A stretch of 64,000 bases of DNA. It comes from Desulfuribacillus alkaliarsenatis. Lineage in GTDB: Bacteria > Bacillota > Bacilli > Desulfuribacillales > Desulfuribacillaceae. This document shows positions 8,571 to 17,721 of this stretch, piece by piece; position 1 is the stretch's first letter, and each line of letters begins with the position of its first letter. A program made the position numbers and the translations under genes. The stretch lies in assembly GCF_001730225.1 (NCBI RefSeq), contig NZ_MIJE01000011.1:186001-250000 (forward strand), written 5' to 3'. The notes under the pieces are model-generated. The model saw only the letters and a program-made list of their open reading frames with translations. It did no database searches and was not told the origin of the DNA.

Positions 8571-10037
8571 ATGCATTGGGATTTTTCTAGCATGATAAGT
8601 ATATTTTCGAGCGATGAGCGAAAGCAAAGCTTGTTAGATGGGTTGTGGGGGATTGAACGTGAAGCACAGCGAGTAACCAGCGATGGCAGCTTAGCCCTAA
8701 CCCCACATCCGCCAGCCTTTGGGAGCAAACTTGATAATCCGATAATTACTACGGATTTCTCTGAATGTCAGTTAGAATTAGTGACGCCTGCGTATGCCAC
8801 TATCGAGCAAGCACAGGCTTCTTTACGTTCGATACAATCACAGGTTGACAAAGAAATAACAAAAAACAAAGAATATCTGTGGCCGTTGAGTATGCCGCCC
8901 AAATTACCTGATGAACAAGCAATCCCAATCGCTACCTTTGGAGATTCCCCTGAGGGCAAGGAACGGGAGATTTACAGACAAGGTCTGGCTACCCGCTACG
9001 GCAAAAAGATGCAAATGATTTCGGGTATTCACTACAACTATTCCTTAGGTGAGCAGCTATTGGAAGCACTTTACCAAGAGTATGGTAAACACTTAAGCAG
9101 GATAGATTTTATGAATCAGCTACATTTTGCGATAGCAAGAAACTTTCTGCGCTATCGTTGGCTGCTAATTTATTTGTTCGGTGCATCGCCAAACGTTGAT
9201 GAAACATACCATTCAGTAATATGTAAGGAATTAGAACTAATTAGAAAAGACTATCCAGATTGCTACCAGGCTGTGCAAGACTTTGAGAAGTATGCAACAT
9301 CCTTAAGGGTGAGTCGTTATGGATACTCGAACGTTATCGAACAAATGTATCGCATATCATTTAATAGCTTAGAAGAATACGTAAGTGATATACGCAAGCT
9401 GATTAATACGAAAAGCGAGAAGTTTTCAAAGCTAGGTTTGTACAATGATGGTAAGCAAGTACAGTTAAATGATAACGTGCTGCAAAAAGAGAATGAATTT
9501 TATTCGTCAATTAGACTTAAGCCTAAGATGGAGTCTGGCGAGTCTCAGCTTGAAGCGCTAGAAAAGCGCGGAGTTCATTACTTAGAGGTACGGATTCTTG
9601 ATATCAATCCTGATGAGAGCGTCGGTATCGGCATAGAGCAGCTATATTTTATGCAAGTCTTTATGTTGTTTTGTTTATTTGAAGAAAATAGAGATATAGT
9701 TGACGATGAACTTGAGCGTATTAATGAAAACCACCACCTGGTAGCAATGTCGGGGCGGAGAACGGACTTACAATTACAAGATTTACAAGAAAGTAGCCGA
9801 ACTATCAATAGCTGGGGAAAAGAAATATTCCATAAGCTAAAAATAATAGCTAAAATGCTAGATGATATTAACGGCGATGATAAATACATGCGTATCGTAG
9901 AACAAGAATACATGAAAATTGAAGACACTAGCTTACTGCCATCGGCACTAATAGCAACGGAAATGAAAAATCACAAGCATTGTTTCTTAGAATTCGGGGT
10001 TGCAAGAATGAGGAGGTTTTACGATGGATTTAAGTAA
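8571..10037 (+). CDS. gshA: Glutamate-cysteine ligase (GshAB N-terminal type)
   Basis: A 488-residue cytoplasmic ligase joining glutamate and cysteine, the first step of glutathione synthesis. It resembles the N-terminal half of bifunctional GshAB/GshF and E. coli GshA: GIEREAQRV near residue 25, TDFSECQLELVTP, SGIHYNYSL, and LEVRILDINP about residue 340. ATG 8571 follows GGGGGAC. It ends 14 bp inside the next gene, an ATP-grasp ligase. Together they equal the fused GshF of many Firmicutes, so this is a split version. No frameshift is needed to explain it. Confidence 0.9.
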   Translation: MHWDFSSMISIFSSDERKQSLLDGLWGIEREAQRVTSDGSLALTPHPPAFGSKLDNPIITTDFSECQLELVTPAYATIEQAQASLRSIQSQVDKEITKNKEYLWPLSMPPKLPDEQAIPIATFGDSPEGKEREIYRQGLATRYGKKMQMISGIHYNYSLGEQLLEALYQEYGKHLSRIDFMNQLHFAIARNFLRYRWLLIYLFGASPNVDETYHSVICKELELIRKDYPDCYQAVQDFEKYATSLRVSRYGYSNVIEQMYRISFNSLEEYVSDIRKLINTKSEKFSKLGLYNDGKQVQLNDNVLQKENEFYSSIRLKPKMESGESQLEALEKRGVHYLEVRILDINPDESVGIGIEQLYFMQVFMLFCLFEENRDIVDDELERINENHHLVAMSGRRTDLQLQDLQESSRTINSWGKEIFHKLKIIAKMLDDINGDDKYMRIVEQEYMKIEDTSLLPSALIATEMKNHKHCFLEFGVARMRRFYDGFK

Positions 10038-11025
10038 ATATAAGCTGGAATTATCGACTAAAATTGTTATAGAGGAAGCGTTAAGAAGAAATATAAAAGT
10101 AGAGATACTTGACGAACAAGGACAATTTATTCGCTTACGTAAAGGCGATAAAGTAGAATACATAAAGCAAGCAACTAAAACATCGATAGATTCATATGTA
10201 GTACCGCTGATTATGGAAAATAAAGAAGTAACAAAAATAATATTGCGGGAGCATGGTATAAATGTTCCTGGTGGTATTTCAGTCTCATCTGAGCAGGAGG
10301 CAATAGTAAAATGGTCAAACTATAAGGGTCAGGATATCGTAGTAAAGCCAAAATCGACAAATTTTGGTGAAGGCGTACAGATTCTTAAGGCTAATCATAC
10401 CCTAGAAGATTATAAGGTCGCAATCGAGCAAGCACTTACCTTTGATAGCTCTGTAATGATAGAGGAATTTGTAACTGGGAAGGAATATCGATTCCTTGTC
10501 ATTGCGGATGAAGTTGTAGCAATTCTACATAGGATTCCAGCAAACGTCATTGGAGACGGTGTTAGTACTATTGAGGAGCTAATCCGAGCTAAAAATGATG
10601 ATCCACTAAGGGGGACAGGCCATGTTACCCCGTTTGAGAAAATCCAATTAGGAGCTATCGAACGAGAAAATCTAAGAATGCAAGGAAAAACAGCAAGTGA
10701 TGTTCCGGAGCAAGGACAGATAATCTACCTGCGTGAGAACTCTAATGTCAGTACAGGTGGAGATAGTATCGATTTCACAGACGACATACCTACCGAATAT
10801 AAAGAAATAGCAATAAAAGCAGTAAAAGCTGTCGGTGCCAAGATGTGTGGATTAGATATGATGATAGACGATATAAATGCTAAACCAAGCCCAGATAATT
10901 ACAGCATTATCGAACTAAACTTCAACCCTGCAATATATCTGCATAACTTCCCATACAAGGGCATAAACAGACAAGTGGAGAAGAAGGTGCTTGATGCCAT
11001 TGGTTTTAGTGAAAGTAACTGCTAA
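10024..11025 (+). CDS. ATP-grasp ligase, glutathione synthetase domain of GshAB type
   Basis: A 333-residue ATP-grasp protein like the C-terminal half of GshF and the ATP-grasp part of cyanophycin synthetase. Motifs: VVKPKSTNFGEGV (ATP lid, about 108-120), VMIEEFVTGKEYRFLVI, VIGDGVSTIEELI and the C-terminal NFNPA metal site. Its own AGGAGG (10011-10016) lies inside gshA, 7 nt before ATG 10024, so the pair is coupled but made separately. Glycine addition to gamma-glutamylcysteine is the expected reaction from context. Another amino acid acceptor is possible. Confidence 0.83.
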   Translation: MDLSKYKLELSTKIVIEEALRRNIKVEILDEQGQFIRLRKGDKVEYIKQATKTSIDSYVVPLIMENKEVTKIILREHGINVPGGISVSSEQEAIVKWSNYKGQDIVVKPKSTNFGEGVQILKANHTLEDYKVAIEQALTFDSSVMIEEFVTGKEYRFLVIADEVVAILHRIPANVIGDGVSTIEELIRAKNDDPLRGTGHVTPFEKIQLGAIERENLRMQGKTASDVPEQGQIIYLRENSNVSTGGDSIDFTDDIPTEYKEIAIKAVKAVGAKMCGLDMMIDDINAKPSPDNYSIIELNFNPAIYLHNFPYKGINRQVEKKVLDAIGFSESNC

Positions 11026-11058
11026 CAGTAAATTGTAGCTCTGAGGTGTTTAAAGAAA

Positions 11059-12240
11059 ATGGGGATAGAGAGATACGTAGATAAACTTAAAGGATATTTT
11101 AAAGTAGATTCAGTAATTTGGGCAGAGGTATGTATTATTAACCTACAGAGAATACAGTATCTAGCTTGGGTTATGGCAATTGTGCATGTAGCCCATGTGT
11201 TATTGTTTTGGTTTCATATACCACCTTCTGACTCTGCGACTGCAATTACTTGGAGATATGGAATAATAACTGTTCATGCTATCATGTTTGTAATAGCTTT
11301 GGTTTTCAGTATAATTGCATTTCTATTGAAAAAGAGCAAGCAAAGGCTAACATCAAAGACAAGTATAGCATTTCAAGGTTTAGTGATTCTTGCATACCTA
11401 CTATTTGGCATAGTGGTTAGCACAATAGATCAACTTGTAACACCTGAAATAACTCCCTTTCTTATGGCAACCATAGGGATTGCAGTTGTTCTATTAATAC
11501 ATCCGCTTTTGGCTGCAACAAACTACCTAGCGGCATACGTAATTCTGTACCACGCAGTTGCTATTACGCAACTGGAGCAAGAGCTACTATTATCAATTAG
11601 AGTTAATGGTATAACGGTGATTGGTATTGGATTTGGAGTCGCTGTAATGCTATGGAGAATACATATTACAAAAATCCAACAGCAGCAATTAATTCGAAAG
11701 CAAAAGCTAGAGCTAAAAGATAAGAACCGACAATTGGAACAGCTAGCAAATTGTGATTCACTGACAGGTCTATATAATAGAACGTATATCATGGAGCATG
11801 TTGATACAAAGATTAAAGGGTTTTGTGCAGAAGGATTAGAAATAAACTTAGTAATAATGGACATAGACCATTTTAAAAAAGTTAACGATAATTATGGTCA
11901 TCCAGCAGGGGATAAAGTTTTAAAAGAAGTAGCAAATATTTTGAAAACTAGACTAAGGAAATTTGATATCATTGCGCGTATTGGTGGTGAGGAGTTTTTA
12001 ATAATTTTGCCGCGCACAACGATTAACGAAACCAAGAAAATCGCAGAGAAATTGCGAAGTGAAATAGAGTCTAGTAGGTTCATTTACGATAATCATCAAA
12101 TAGTCGTTACTGCTAGCTTTGGTATTGCGTCGATGCTATGTAGTGAGCAGGACCCAGTAAGTAAGAGCTACTACAAGGCAGACAGAGCTTTGTACAAAGC
12201 TAAAGAGTTAGGAAGGAATAAAGTTGAAACAGCAACTTAA
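11059..12240 (+). CDS. Membrane diguanylate cyclase (GGEEF)
   Basis: A 393-residue protein making c-di-GMP. About six membrane helices (residues 30-205) act as an uncharacterised sensory region, followed by a short coiled linker rich in Gln/Lys (210-230) and a GGDEF domain (230-393). The active motif is GGEEF (about 309-313), and the product-inhibition I-site RKFD lies five residues before it; both are intact, so it should be active and feedback-inhibited. It follows the glutathione genes by 33 bp and is followed by a hairpin terminator. Confidence 0.92.
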   Translation: MGIERYVDKLKGYFKVDSVIWAEVCIINLQRIQYLAWVMAIVHVAHVLLFWFHIPPSDSATAITWRYGIITVHAIMFVIALVFSIIAFLLKKSKQRLTSKTSIAFQGLVILAYLLFGIVVSTIDQLVTPEITPFLMATIGIAVVLLIHPLLAATNYLAAYVILYHAVAITQLEQELLLSIRVNGITVIGIGFGVAVMLWRIHITKIQQQQLIRKQKLELKDKNRQLEQLANCDSLTGLYNRTYIMEHVDTKIKGFCAEGLEINLVIMDIDHFKKVNDNYGHPAGDKVLKEVANILKTRLRKFDIIARIGGEEFLIILPRTTINETKKIAEKLRSEIESSRFIYDNHQIVVTASFGIASMLCSEQDPVSKSYYKADRALYKAKELGRNKVETAT

Positions 12241-12280
12241 TAAGGTGGCTAGCATTAGGGAGTATTTACGACAGTTCGAG

Positions 12281-12312
12281 ACCAATTGTATACAATTGGT
12301 TTTTATTTTTTT
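12281..12312 (+). terminator. Rho-independent terminator after the diguanylate cyclase gene
   Basis: Perfect 20-nt palindrome (12281-12300) that folds to an 8-bp stem with a TATA loop, followed by TTTTATTTTTTT. The stem is AT-rich. Confidence 0.65.
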
Positions 12313-12507
12313 GCCAGACCTTATAATCTTTGAATAGTTCTGATTATTAGAATCTATCAAGTTCGACAGTGACGGGAATTTATTATACAATTTTTACTAG
12401 TAAAGTTTTTTGTTAGGTTCTAGAATATGACTTTTTTAAGTAAAAATAATGTAAAAATATTTGAGGGGGATACGTGTATCAATTTGCAAGAAGGAAGTAC
12501 CAAGTAC

Positions 12508-13836
12508 ATGGATACAAAGAAAAAGAGGGTTTTAGAAAGGGTTAAAGAAGAGGGCATTGAATTTATTAGGCTACAGTTTATTGACATTTTTGGAATGCTG
12601 AAAAGCGTCAATGTAACGCCTGATGAGTTAGAAGACGCCTTAGAAGGAAATCAAATGTTTGACGGATCATCTATCGATGGCTATGCCCGGATTAATGAGT
12701 CTGATCAATGTTTGCTACCAGACCCAGACACTTTTCAGGTAATGCCATGGAGGCCTAAGGAAATGGGTGTTGCGCGTATGATATGCGACGTCTATAACAC
12801 GGACGGCACACCATTCGAAGGATGTCCGCGTACGCAGCTTAAAAAAGTCTTGAAAGAAGCTGCAGACCTAGGATATGAATTAAACATGGGACCAGAGGGT
12901 GAGTTTTTCCTTTTCCATACCGATGAGAAAGGACGACCAACATTTGATATCCACGACCATGCTGGATACTTCGATTTATCGCCAATTGATAATGGAGAAG
13001 ATGCTAGACGAGATATTGTACTGACTATGAAGAAGATGGGCTTCCAGATAGAAGCTTCTCACCATGAGGTTGCTCCTGGACAGCATGAAATCGATTTTAA
13101 ATATGATGAAGCATTGCGTACAGCTGACAAATGGGTTACCTTTAGGGATGTTGTTAAAAACATTGCTAAGCAGCATGATTTATATGCAACATTTATGCCA
13201 AAGCCCTTTGCTGGCGAAAACGGATCAGCAATGCACTGTAATCAATCACTTTTTAAAGACGGCAAAAATATATTTTTTGATCCAGATAAGGAATACCAAC
13301 TAAGTGATGAAGCTTTATACTATATGGGTGGCTTATTGAAGCATGCAAAAGGATTAACCGCACTTGGAAACCCGATAATTAATAGCTATAAGCGCTTGCG
13401 TCCTGGCTATGAAGCACCTATTAACATTGCTTGGTCTAACAAAAATAGAAGTACATTGATTAGAGTTCCAGCGAGACGCGGTTCTTCAACGAGGATAGAA
13501 TTCAGAAGTCCAGATCCGATAGCAAACCCATATCTAATATATGCTGCTATGCTTAAGGCGGGGCTAGAAGGTATTAAGCACAAGATTATGCCACCTCAAT
13601 CCGTGGAGGAAGATGTATATAACCTAACAGCTAAGCAAAGAGCCGACCTAGAGCTAGAATACTTGCCAAGGGATTTATATGTAGCCCTCAAGGAAATGGA
13701 AAAGGATCCTTTAATCGAGGAGGCTATTGGTTCACATTGCTTTAAACGCTTTTTAGAAGGAAAGTACGAAGAGTGGAACGAATATGCTGAACAGGTTCAT
13801 CAATGGGAAATTGATAACTACCTGAAGAAGTATTAA
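12508..13836 (+). CDS. glnA: Type I glutamine synthetase
   Basis: Cytoplasmic dodecameric enzyme that makes glutamine from glutamate and ammonia, 442 residues, the length of the Firmicute GSI-alpha form that lacks the adenylylation loop. Landmarks are FDGSSIDG, GPEGEFFLF, HHEVAPGQHEI, the ATP-binding KPFAGENGSAMH, the NRSTLIRVPA loop and EFRSPDPIANPYL. ATG 12508 is chosen behind AAGGAAG (12491-12497); the frame extends 27 codons upstream without a ribosome site. No GlnR/TnrA box of canonical form is visible just upstream. GltBD is present 42 kb away in the same window. Confidence 0.95.
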   Translation: MDTKKKRVLERVKEEGIEFIRLQFIDIFGMLKSVNVTPDELEDALEGNQMFDGSSIDGYARINESDQCLLPDPDTFQVMPWRPKEMGVARMICDVYNTDGTPFEGCPRTQLKKVLKEAADLGYELNMGPEGEFFLFHTDEKGRPTFDIHDHAGYFDLSPIDNGEDARRDIVLTMKKMGFQIEASHHEVAPGQHEIDFKYDEALRTADKWVTFRDVVKNIAKQHDLYATFMPKPFAGENGSAMHCNQSLFKDGKNIFFDPDKEYQLSDEALYYMGGLLKHAKGLTALGNPIINSYKRLRPGYEAPINIAWSNKNRSTLIRVPARRGSSTRIEFRSPDPIANPYLIYAAMLKAGLEGIKHKIMPPQSVEEDVYNLTAKQRADLELEYLPRDLYVALKEMEKDPLIEEAIGSHCFKRFLEGKYEEWNEYAEQVHQWEIDNYLKKY

Positions 13837-13880
13837 GGCATTACGTAATAACAAGTAATTAAAGCAAAATTATTTAAATT

Positions 13881-13932
13881 AAAAAGGACTAGTGGCTGTG
13901 GAAGTTTTTATACAGACTGCTAGTCCTTTTGT
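13881..13932 (+). terminator. Terminator after glnA
   Basis: AAAAGGACTAG ... CTAGTCCTTTT stem extended by CTGT/ACAG closer to the loop, followed by GTT. The A-rich and T-rich flanks allow it to work for both converging genes. Confidence 0.75.
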
Positions 13933-13977
13933 TAAATCTATTTTTAAAATTGAGTCAGGTATATAAGGTTTGAGTTT

Positions 13978-14826
13978 TTACTTATTTGGACACTCTTCAA
14001 TTAAGATACTACTTCCACCTGGGGTCAGTTTGCTGCGATAGTCGTCAAGGTATGATACTTGCTCCCTTGCCCAGCTCAGGGCTTCTTTATCAATGGCGCG
14101 GATTAGCACCTCTTCTCTACTATCGGAAGCTTGAGCAAGTATATCGCCTAGTGGACTTACAAGCTTGCTTTTTCCGCAGCTATTATTGCCTACGGTGTTT
14201 ACACCAAAAACATAGACAGTATTATCCAATGCTCTTGCTGGCAGTTGTATATCCCAACGCCTAGAAGCTCCGAGGCTCCAAACGGATGGACATACGATTA
14301 TTTCCGCACCCTCCAAGGCTAGTATACGACTAGGTTCGGGAAATTCCATTTCATAACAGATTAACACGCCGATTGTTCCGAACGACGTTGTGAAAACAGG
14401 GTAAGTTATGTCGCCTTTTGTGAATATCTGTTGCTCCCGTCCCCAGAGGAGACTTTTTCTAACTACACCTGCTAGGCTACCGTCACCATCGATGATTGCT
14501 GCGGAAATAAATATTTGATCAGCGTCATTTTTTTCGACGAAGGGGCAAACGATAGTTGCACCAGAACGGGATGCTTCTTCCTGTAATAAGCTTATTGTTC
14601 TACCATCTTGCCTTTCTGCTAAGGTTATGAAGGCTTCTTTAGAGAGATAGTAGCCAGTTGTCCAAAGCTCAGGAAGAACTATAAGATCAGCTTTTACATC
14701 AGTTGCTTGTCGTACAAATTGTATTCCACGAGTTAGATTTGCCTTTACATCATTCATTATTGGAGTCATTTGTATTCCTGCTACTTGATAGATAGAAATC
14801 ACCTCGCATCTATTCTTTTCATCCAT
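13978..14826 (-). CDS. Carbon-nitrogen hydrolase (nitrilase superfamily amidase)
   Basis: A 282-residue enzyme of the nitrilase/omega-amidase group that hydrolyses C-N bonds of small amides. The Glu-Lys-Cys triad is visible in LIVLPELWTTGY, VRKSLLWG and GVLICYEMEFPE. Similar Bacillus proteins (MtnU/YafV-like) act on 2-oxoglutaramate-type compounds, but the substrate cannot be set from sequence. The upstream ATG at 14826 gives an eight-residue extension; an internal GTG at 14802 may be the true start. It is divergent from thiT. Confidence 0.85.
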   Translation of the reverse strand: MDEKNRCEVISIYQVAGIQMTPIMNDVKANLTRGIQFVRQATDVKADLIVLPELWTTGYYLSKEAFITLAERQDGRTISLLQEEASRSGATIVCPFVEKNDADQIFISAAIIDGDGSLAGVVRKSLLWGREQQIFTKGDITYPVFTTSFGTIGVLICYEMEFPEPSRILALEGAEIIVCPSVWSLGASRRWDIQLPARALDNTVYVFGVNTVGNNSCGKSKLVSPLGDILAQASDSREEVLIRAIDKEALSWAREQVSYLDDYRSKLTPGGSSILIEECPNK

Positions 14827-14874
14827 GAGTCACTATGATACATTAAGTATACAGAAAAATAAAGAAACTATATG

Positions 14875-14900
14875 CCACTAGAGGTGTCGTAAGACTGAGA
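14875..14900 (+). promoter_or_regulatory. 5' half of a TPP riboswitch-like element before thiT
   Basis: CCACTAGAGGTGTCGTAAGACTGAGAG matches the conserved 5' part of the THI-element (ACTAGGGGTGCC ... GGCTGAGA), with a minimal P3 stem GTC-GTAA-GAC. The 3' half (CCTGATCTGGATAATGCCAGCG) is absent before the start codon at 14916. Either a decayed riboswitch or a chance partial match. Confidence 0.45.
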
Positions 14901-14915
14901 GAGGTTGAGTTAGTA

Positions 14916-15470
14916 ATGAATAGAGAACGTTTAATTATTATGTTGGAAATTGCTATTTTAGCGGCGTTATCGGTTGTCCTTGGATATGTGAAATTTGGTG
15001 CCCTATGGGCTATGGGTGGTTCAATATCATTGATTATGGTACCAATCTTTATCATGGCTTTTCGTAGGGGTTTATTCGTAGGTTTGATAACAGGGTTTAT
15101 TGTTGGGGTTATTAATTTGCTGACAGGTGGTTATGTCGTGCATCCCGTTCAACTTGTATTAGACTACCCAGTAGCATTTACTGTATTAGGCTTTGCAGGT
15201 ATTATGGCAGTTCGTAATAACAGTGAGAAAATCTTAACTACACGTAACATTATTTTAGGGGTCATCTTAGGAGCAAGCTTAAGATTTATAAGTCATTTCA
15301 TATCTGGTATAGTCTGGTTTGGCCAGTGGGCACCAGATGGTTGGCCGGTGGCCTTGTATTCGTTTGTGTATAACATATCTTACTTAGCACCTGAAAGTTT
15401 AATTACAGTGGCTGTCATAATCCTCATTAACAGGAACTATCCACAATTTTTCCAAGTATCGAAGAAATAG
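14916..15470 (+). CDS. thiT: Thiamine-binding S component of an ECF transporter
   Basis: A 184-residue six-helix membrane protein of the ThiT/YuaJ family, which captures thiamine and works with a shared ECF energising module encoded elsewhere. Family signatures are GGSISLIMVPIF near residue 35, FRRG, the HPVQLVLDYPVAF loop and WFGQWAPDGWP, supplying the Trp and other residues that bind the thiazolium and pyrimidine. ATG 14916 follows GAGAGG. The riboswitch-like fragment upstream supports thiamine as substrate. Confidence 0.92.
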   Translation: MNRERLIIMLEIAILAALSVVLGYVKFGALWAMGGSISLIMVPIFIMAFRRGLFVGLITGFIVGVINLLTGGYVVHPVQLVLDYPVAFTVLGFAGIMAVRNNSEKILTTRNIILGVILGASLRFISHFISGIVWFGQWAPDGWPVALYSFVYNISYLAPESLITVAVIILINRNYPQFFQVSKK

Positions 15471-15503
15471 CAGTATTAAAGCATCGAGGAAATAACTAAA
15501 TAT

Positions 15504-15555
15504 GAAAGGGAGTACCACTAACTGACATTTATGTAGTTAGGAGTGCTCCCTTTTC
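15504..15555. terminator. Bidirectional terminator between thiT and the small basic-protein gene
   Basis: GGGAGTAC-ACTAACT and AGTTAG-GTGCTCCC arms with AAA/TTTT flanks; serves both converging genes. Confidence 0.8.
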
Positions 15556-15571
15556 AAATCAATATTCGTTA

Positions 15572-15820
15572 TTAACCGCCCATTTTACGTCTTTGGATGG
15601 TATTTTTCTTAGAGTTCTGATGGGTCATTTTTTTAGTGTCCTGTGATTTGTTTGCATTGTTACCCTTAGTTTGCGACTGCTTTTTATTAGCAAGTTGCTG
15701 TCTGATTGCGTCTTTTAAGCTGATTTTTTTCTTTTCGCCTGTTTCGCTAGTTTCTTCTGTATCTGTAGCTACAGATACATTTTGCTTTACTTCTGTTTCG
15801 TTAGTTTCATTTTTAGCCAT
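15572..15820 (-). CDS. Small basic low-complexity protein
   Basis: An 82-residue protein, acidic and Thr/Glu-rich in its first 30 residues, then a short helix (KKISLKDAIRQQLANKKQ) and a Lys/Asn/Gln-rich basic tail ending in RRKMGG. It lacks a signal peptide or membrane segment. Start 15820 is set by AAAGGAG about 11 nt upstream; the open frame runs into the ABC-F gene, which ends 35 bp before. It is cotranscribed with that ribosome-associated ATPase, and the basic tail would suit RNA or ribosome binding, but the family is not recognised. Confidence 0.6.
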   Translation of the reverse strand: MAKNETNETEVKQNVSVATDTEETSETGEKKKISLKDAIRQQLANKKQSQTKGNNANKSQDTKKMTHQNSKKNTIQRRKMGG

Positions 15821-15855
15821 GTAATACACGTCTCCTTTTACATAAATTCTATCAT

Positions 15856-17412
15856 CTAGACTATTTTTGTCGTCCATTCTTCGCAATTCCATACGTCCGT
15901 AACAACGTCTTGGTAGAATTCCGGTTCGTGGCAGATGAGTAATATGCTACCCTTATAAGCTTGTAGTGCACGTTTAAGCTCATCTTTAGCATCAACATCT
16001 AAATGGTTCGTAGGCTCGTCGAGGATTAATACATTGGTTTCCTTGTTAAGGAGCTTGCACAAACGCACCTTAGCTTGTTCTCCGCCGCTTAATACGACGA
16101 TTTTGCTCTCGATGTGTTTTGTGGTGAGACCGCATTTTGCTAAAGCAGCGCGAATTTCTCTTTGCTCCATAGCTGGGAAATCCTGCCACACTTCCTCGAT
16201 ACAGGTTTTGTAGTTAGCTTCACGCATTTCCTGTTCGAAGTAGCCCATGTGAATATAATCACCTAGCTCGACAGAGCCTGAGTATGCGGATATCTCTCCT
16301 AAAATACTCTTAAGCAATGTAGTTTTTCCTAGGCCGTTAGCGCCTACTAAGGCAATTTTCTGTCCGCGTATCATTTGTAAGTTGAGTGGTTTCGACAGTG
16401 GTGCATCATAACCGATTACTAAATCCTTTGTTTCGAATATGATTTTACCAGATGCTCGAGCGCTAAGGAAGTTAAATGATGGTTTAGGCTTCTCTTTAGC
16501 TAGCTCAATGACATCCATGCTATCTAGCTTCTTCTGTCGAGACATTGCCATATTACGGGTAGATACCCTCGCCTTATTACGTGCTACAAAGTCTTTTAGT
16601 TCAACAATTTCCTGCTGCTGTTTCTTATAAGCAGCTTCTAGCTGCTGCTTTTTGACCTCGTATACCTGTCTGAAGTTATCATAATCACCAACATAGCGAT
16701 CTAAGCATTGGTTTTCCATATGGTAGATAATATTGATAACGCTATTCAAGAATGGTATATCATGGGAAATAAGAATAAATGCATTCTCATATTCCTGTAA
16801 ATAACGCTTCAGCCACTCGATGTGCTGTTCATCTAAATAGTTTGTAGGCTCGTCCAGTAAAAGAATATCTGGTTTTTCGAGTAAAAGCTTTGCTAGTAAT
16901 ACCTTTGTTCGTTGTCCGCCGCTTAGGTCTTGAACCTCTTTATCGAGTCCAATGCTATTAAGACCTAATGCTCGACCTATCTCTTCTATTTTTGAATCTA
17001 GAATATAGAAGTCATTACTAGTGAGGATATCCTGAATATTCCCCATGTCTTCAAGCATTTGCTCAAGTGCTTCTGGTGAGGCGTCGGCCATTTTTTCGCA
17101 GATTTCGTTCATTTCCGCTTCAAGGTCAAATAGATACTGGAAGGCTCCACGTAATACATCTCGAATAGTCATTCCTGCTGCTAGCTTAGTGTGTTGGTCT
17201 AAGTAGCCAACACGAACGCGCTTAGCCCACTCGATTGAACCTTGATCTGGCTCTAGCTGCCCTGTTAGTATATTCATAAAAGATGACTTACCTTCGCCGT
17301 TAGCTCCAATTAGACCAATGTGTTCACCTTTTAATAGACGAAATGAAACGTCATTAAATATGGCGCGGTCTCCAAAGCCATGACTTAAGTTTTTTACCGT
17401 TAAAATACTCAT
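15856..17412 (-). CDS. ABC-F family ATPase (YkpA/YbiT-like)
   Basis: A 518-residue soluble protein with two ABC ATPase domains and no membrane part, as in ABC-F translation factors acting at the ribosomal E site. Walker A motifs are GANGEGKSS (about 36-44) and GANGLGKTT (about 348-356), signatures LSGGQRTK and LSGGEQAK, and both DEPTNYLD/DEPTNHLD Walker B segments are present. A Lys/Gln-rich linker helix (about 245-310) separates the domains. Length and linker match YkpA/YbiT rather than antibiotic-resistance members. ATG 17412 overlaps no other gene. Confidence 0.9.
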   Translation of the reverse strand: MSILTVKNLSHGFGDRAIFNDVSFRLLKGEHIGLIGANGEGKSSFMNILTGQLEPDQGSIEWAKRVRVGYLDQHTKLAAGMTIRDVLRGAFQYLFDLEAEMNEICEKMADASPEALEQMLEDMGNIQDILTSNDFYILDSKIEEIGRALGLNSIGLDKEVQDLSGGQRTKVLLAKLLLEKPDILLLDEPTNYLDEQHIEWLKRYLQEYENAFILISHDIPFLNSVINIIYHMENQCLDRYVGDYDNFRQVYEVKKQQLEAAYKKQQQEIVELKDFVARNKARVSTRNMAMSRQKKLDSMDVIELAKEKPKPSFNFLSARASGKIIFETKDLVIGYDAPLSKPLNLQMIRGQKIALVGANGLGKTTLLKSILGEISAYSGSVELGDYIHMGYFEQEMREANYKTCIEEVWQDFPAMEQREIRAALAKCGLTTKHIESKIVVLSGGEQAKVRLCKLLNKETNVLILDEPTNHLDVDAKDELKRALQAYKGSILLICHEPEFYQDVVTDVWNCEEWTTKIV

Positions 17413-17721
17413 TGTTTAACTTGCTTCCTTTCCATATATAGCTACTACGTTGTAATCAGTAAGAAAAAATAAAGTGTACATCATTATATTATACACGATG
17501 TGTAAAGCATTCACTATGGTGAATTTAAAATTTTGTTAGTACCATTATTTTTCAAGAGTTCTGGCATGCAATACTTTGACTACAACTATAAGCAGTCATA
17601 AGATAAAGATGAAGCTATACTGTAAAGGATACAGAAGAAGTTATACTTTTAAATGACACAGAAGAAGTTATACCTTTAAAAAATACAGAATAGGCGATGG
17701 CAGTTCAACTAGGTGATGTAT
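17413..17721. other. Intergenic region between the ABC-F and nhaC genes
   Basis: About 300 bp without a gene between two divergent genes. It should hold both promoters; AT-rich runs such as TATATTATAC near 17484 could serve the ABC-F gene, but no clear pair of boxes is seen. The right third is taken up by 27-nt repeats. Confidence 0.6.
17603..17695. repeat. 27-nt degenerate tandem repeat, three copies plus a part
   Basis: Copies at 17629-17655 and 17656-17682 (core ACAGAAGAAGTTATAC) are near identical; a weaker one precedes at about 17603-17628 and a truncated one (ATACAGAATAGG) follows, just upstream of the nhaC start. Confidence 0.8.

Noticed and set aside
10024-10037. Frameshift that splits a fused gshF
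   Set aside because: The second gene has its own well-spaced AGGAGG and ATG, and both proteins are complete at the junction.
12313-12507. GlnR/TnrA site or glutamine riboswitch before glnA
   Set aside because: TGTTAGGTTCTAGAATATGAC was examined, but it does not fit TGTNAN7TNACA, and no glnA-type RNA motif was seen.
14875-14960. A complete TPP riboswitch before thiT
   Set aside because: Only the 5' conserved half is visible; the 3' half and an expression platform are absent before the start codon.
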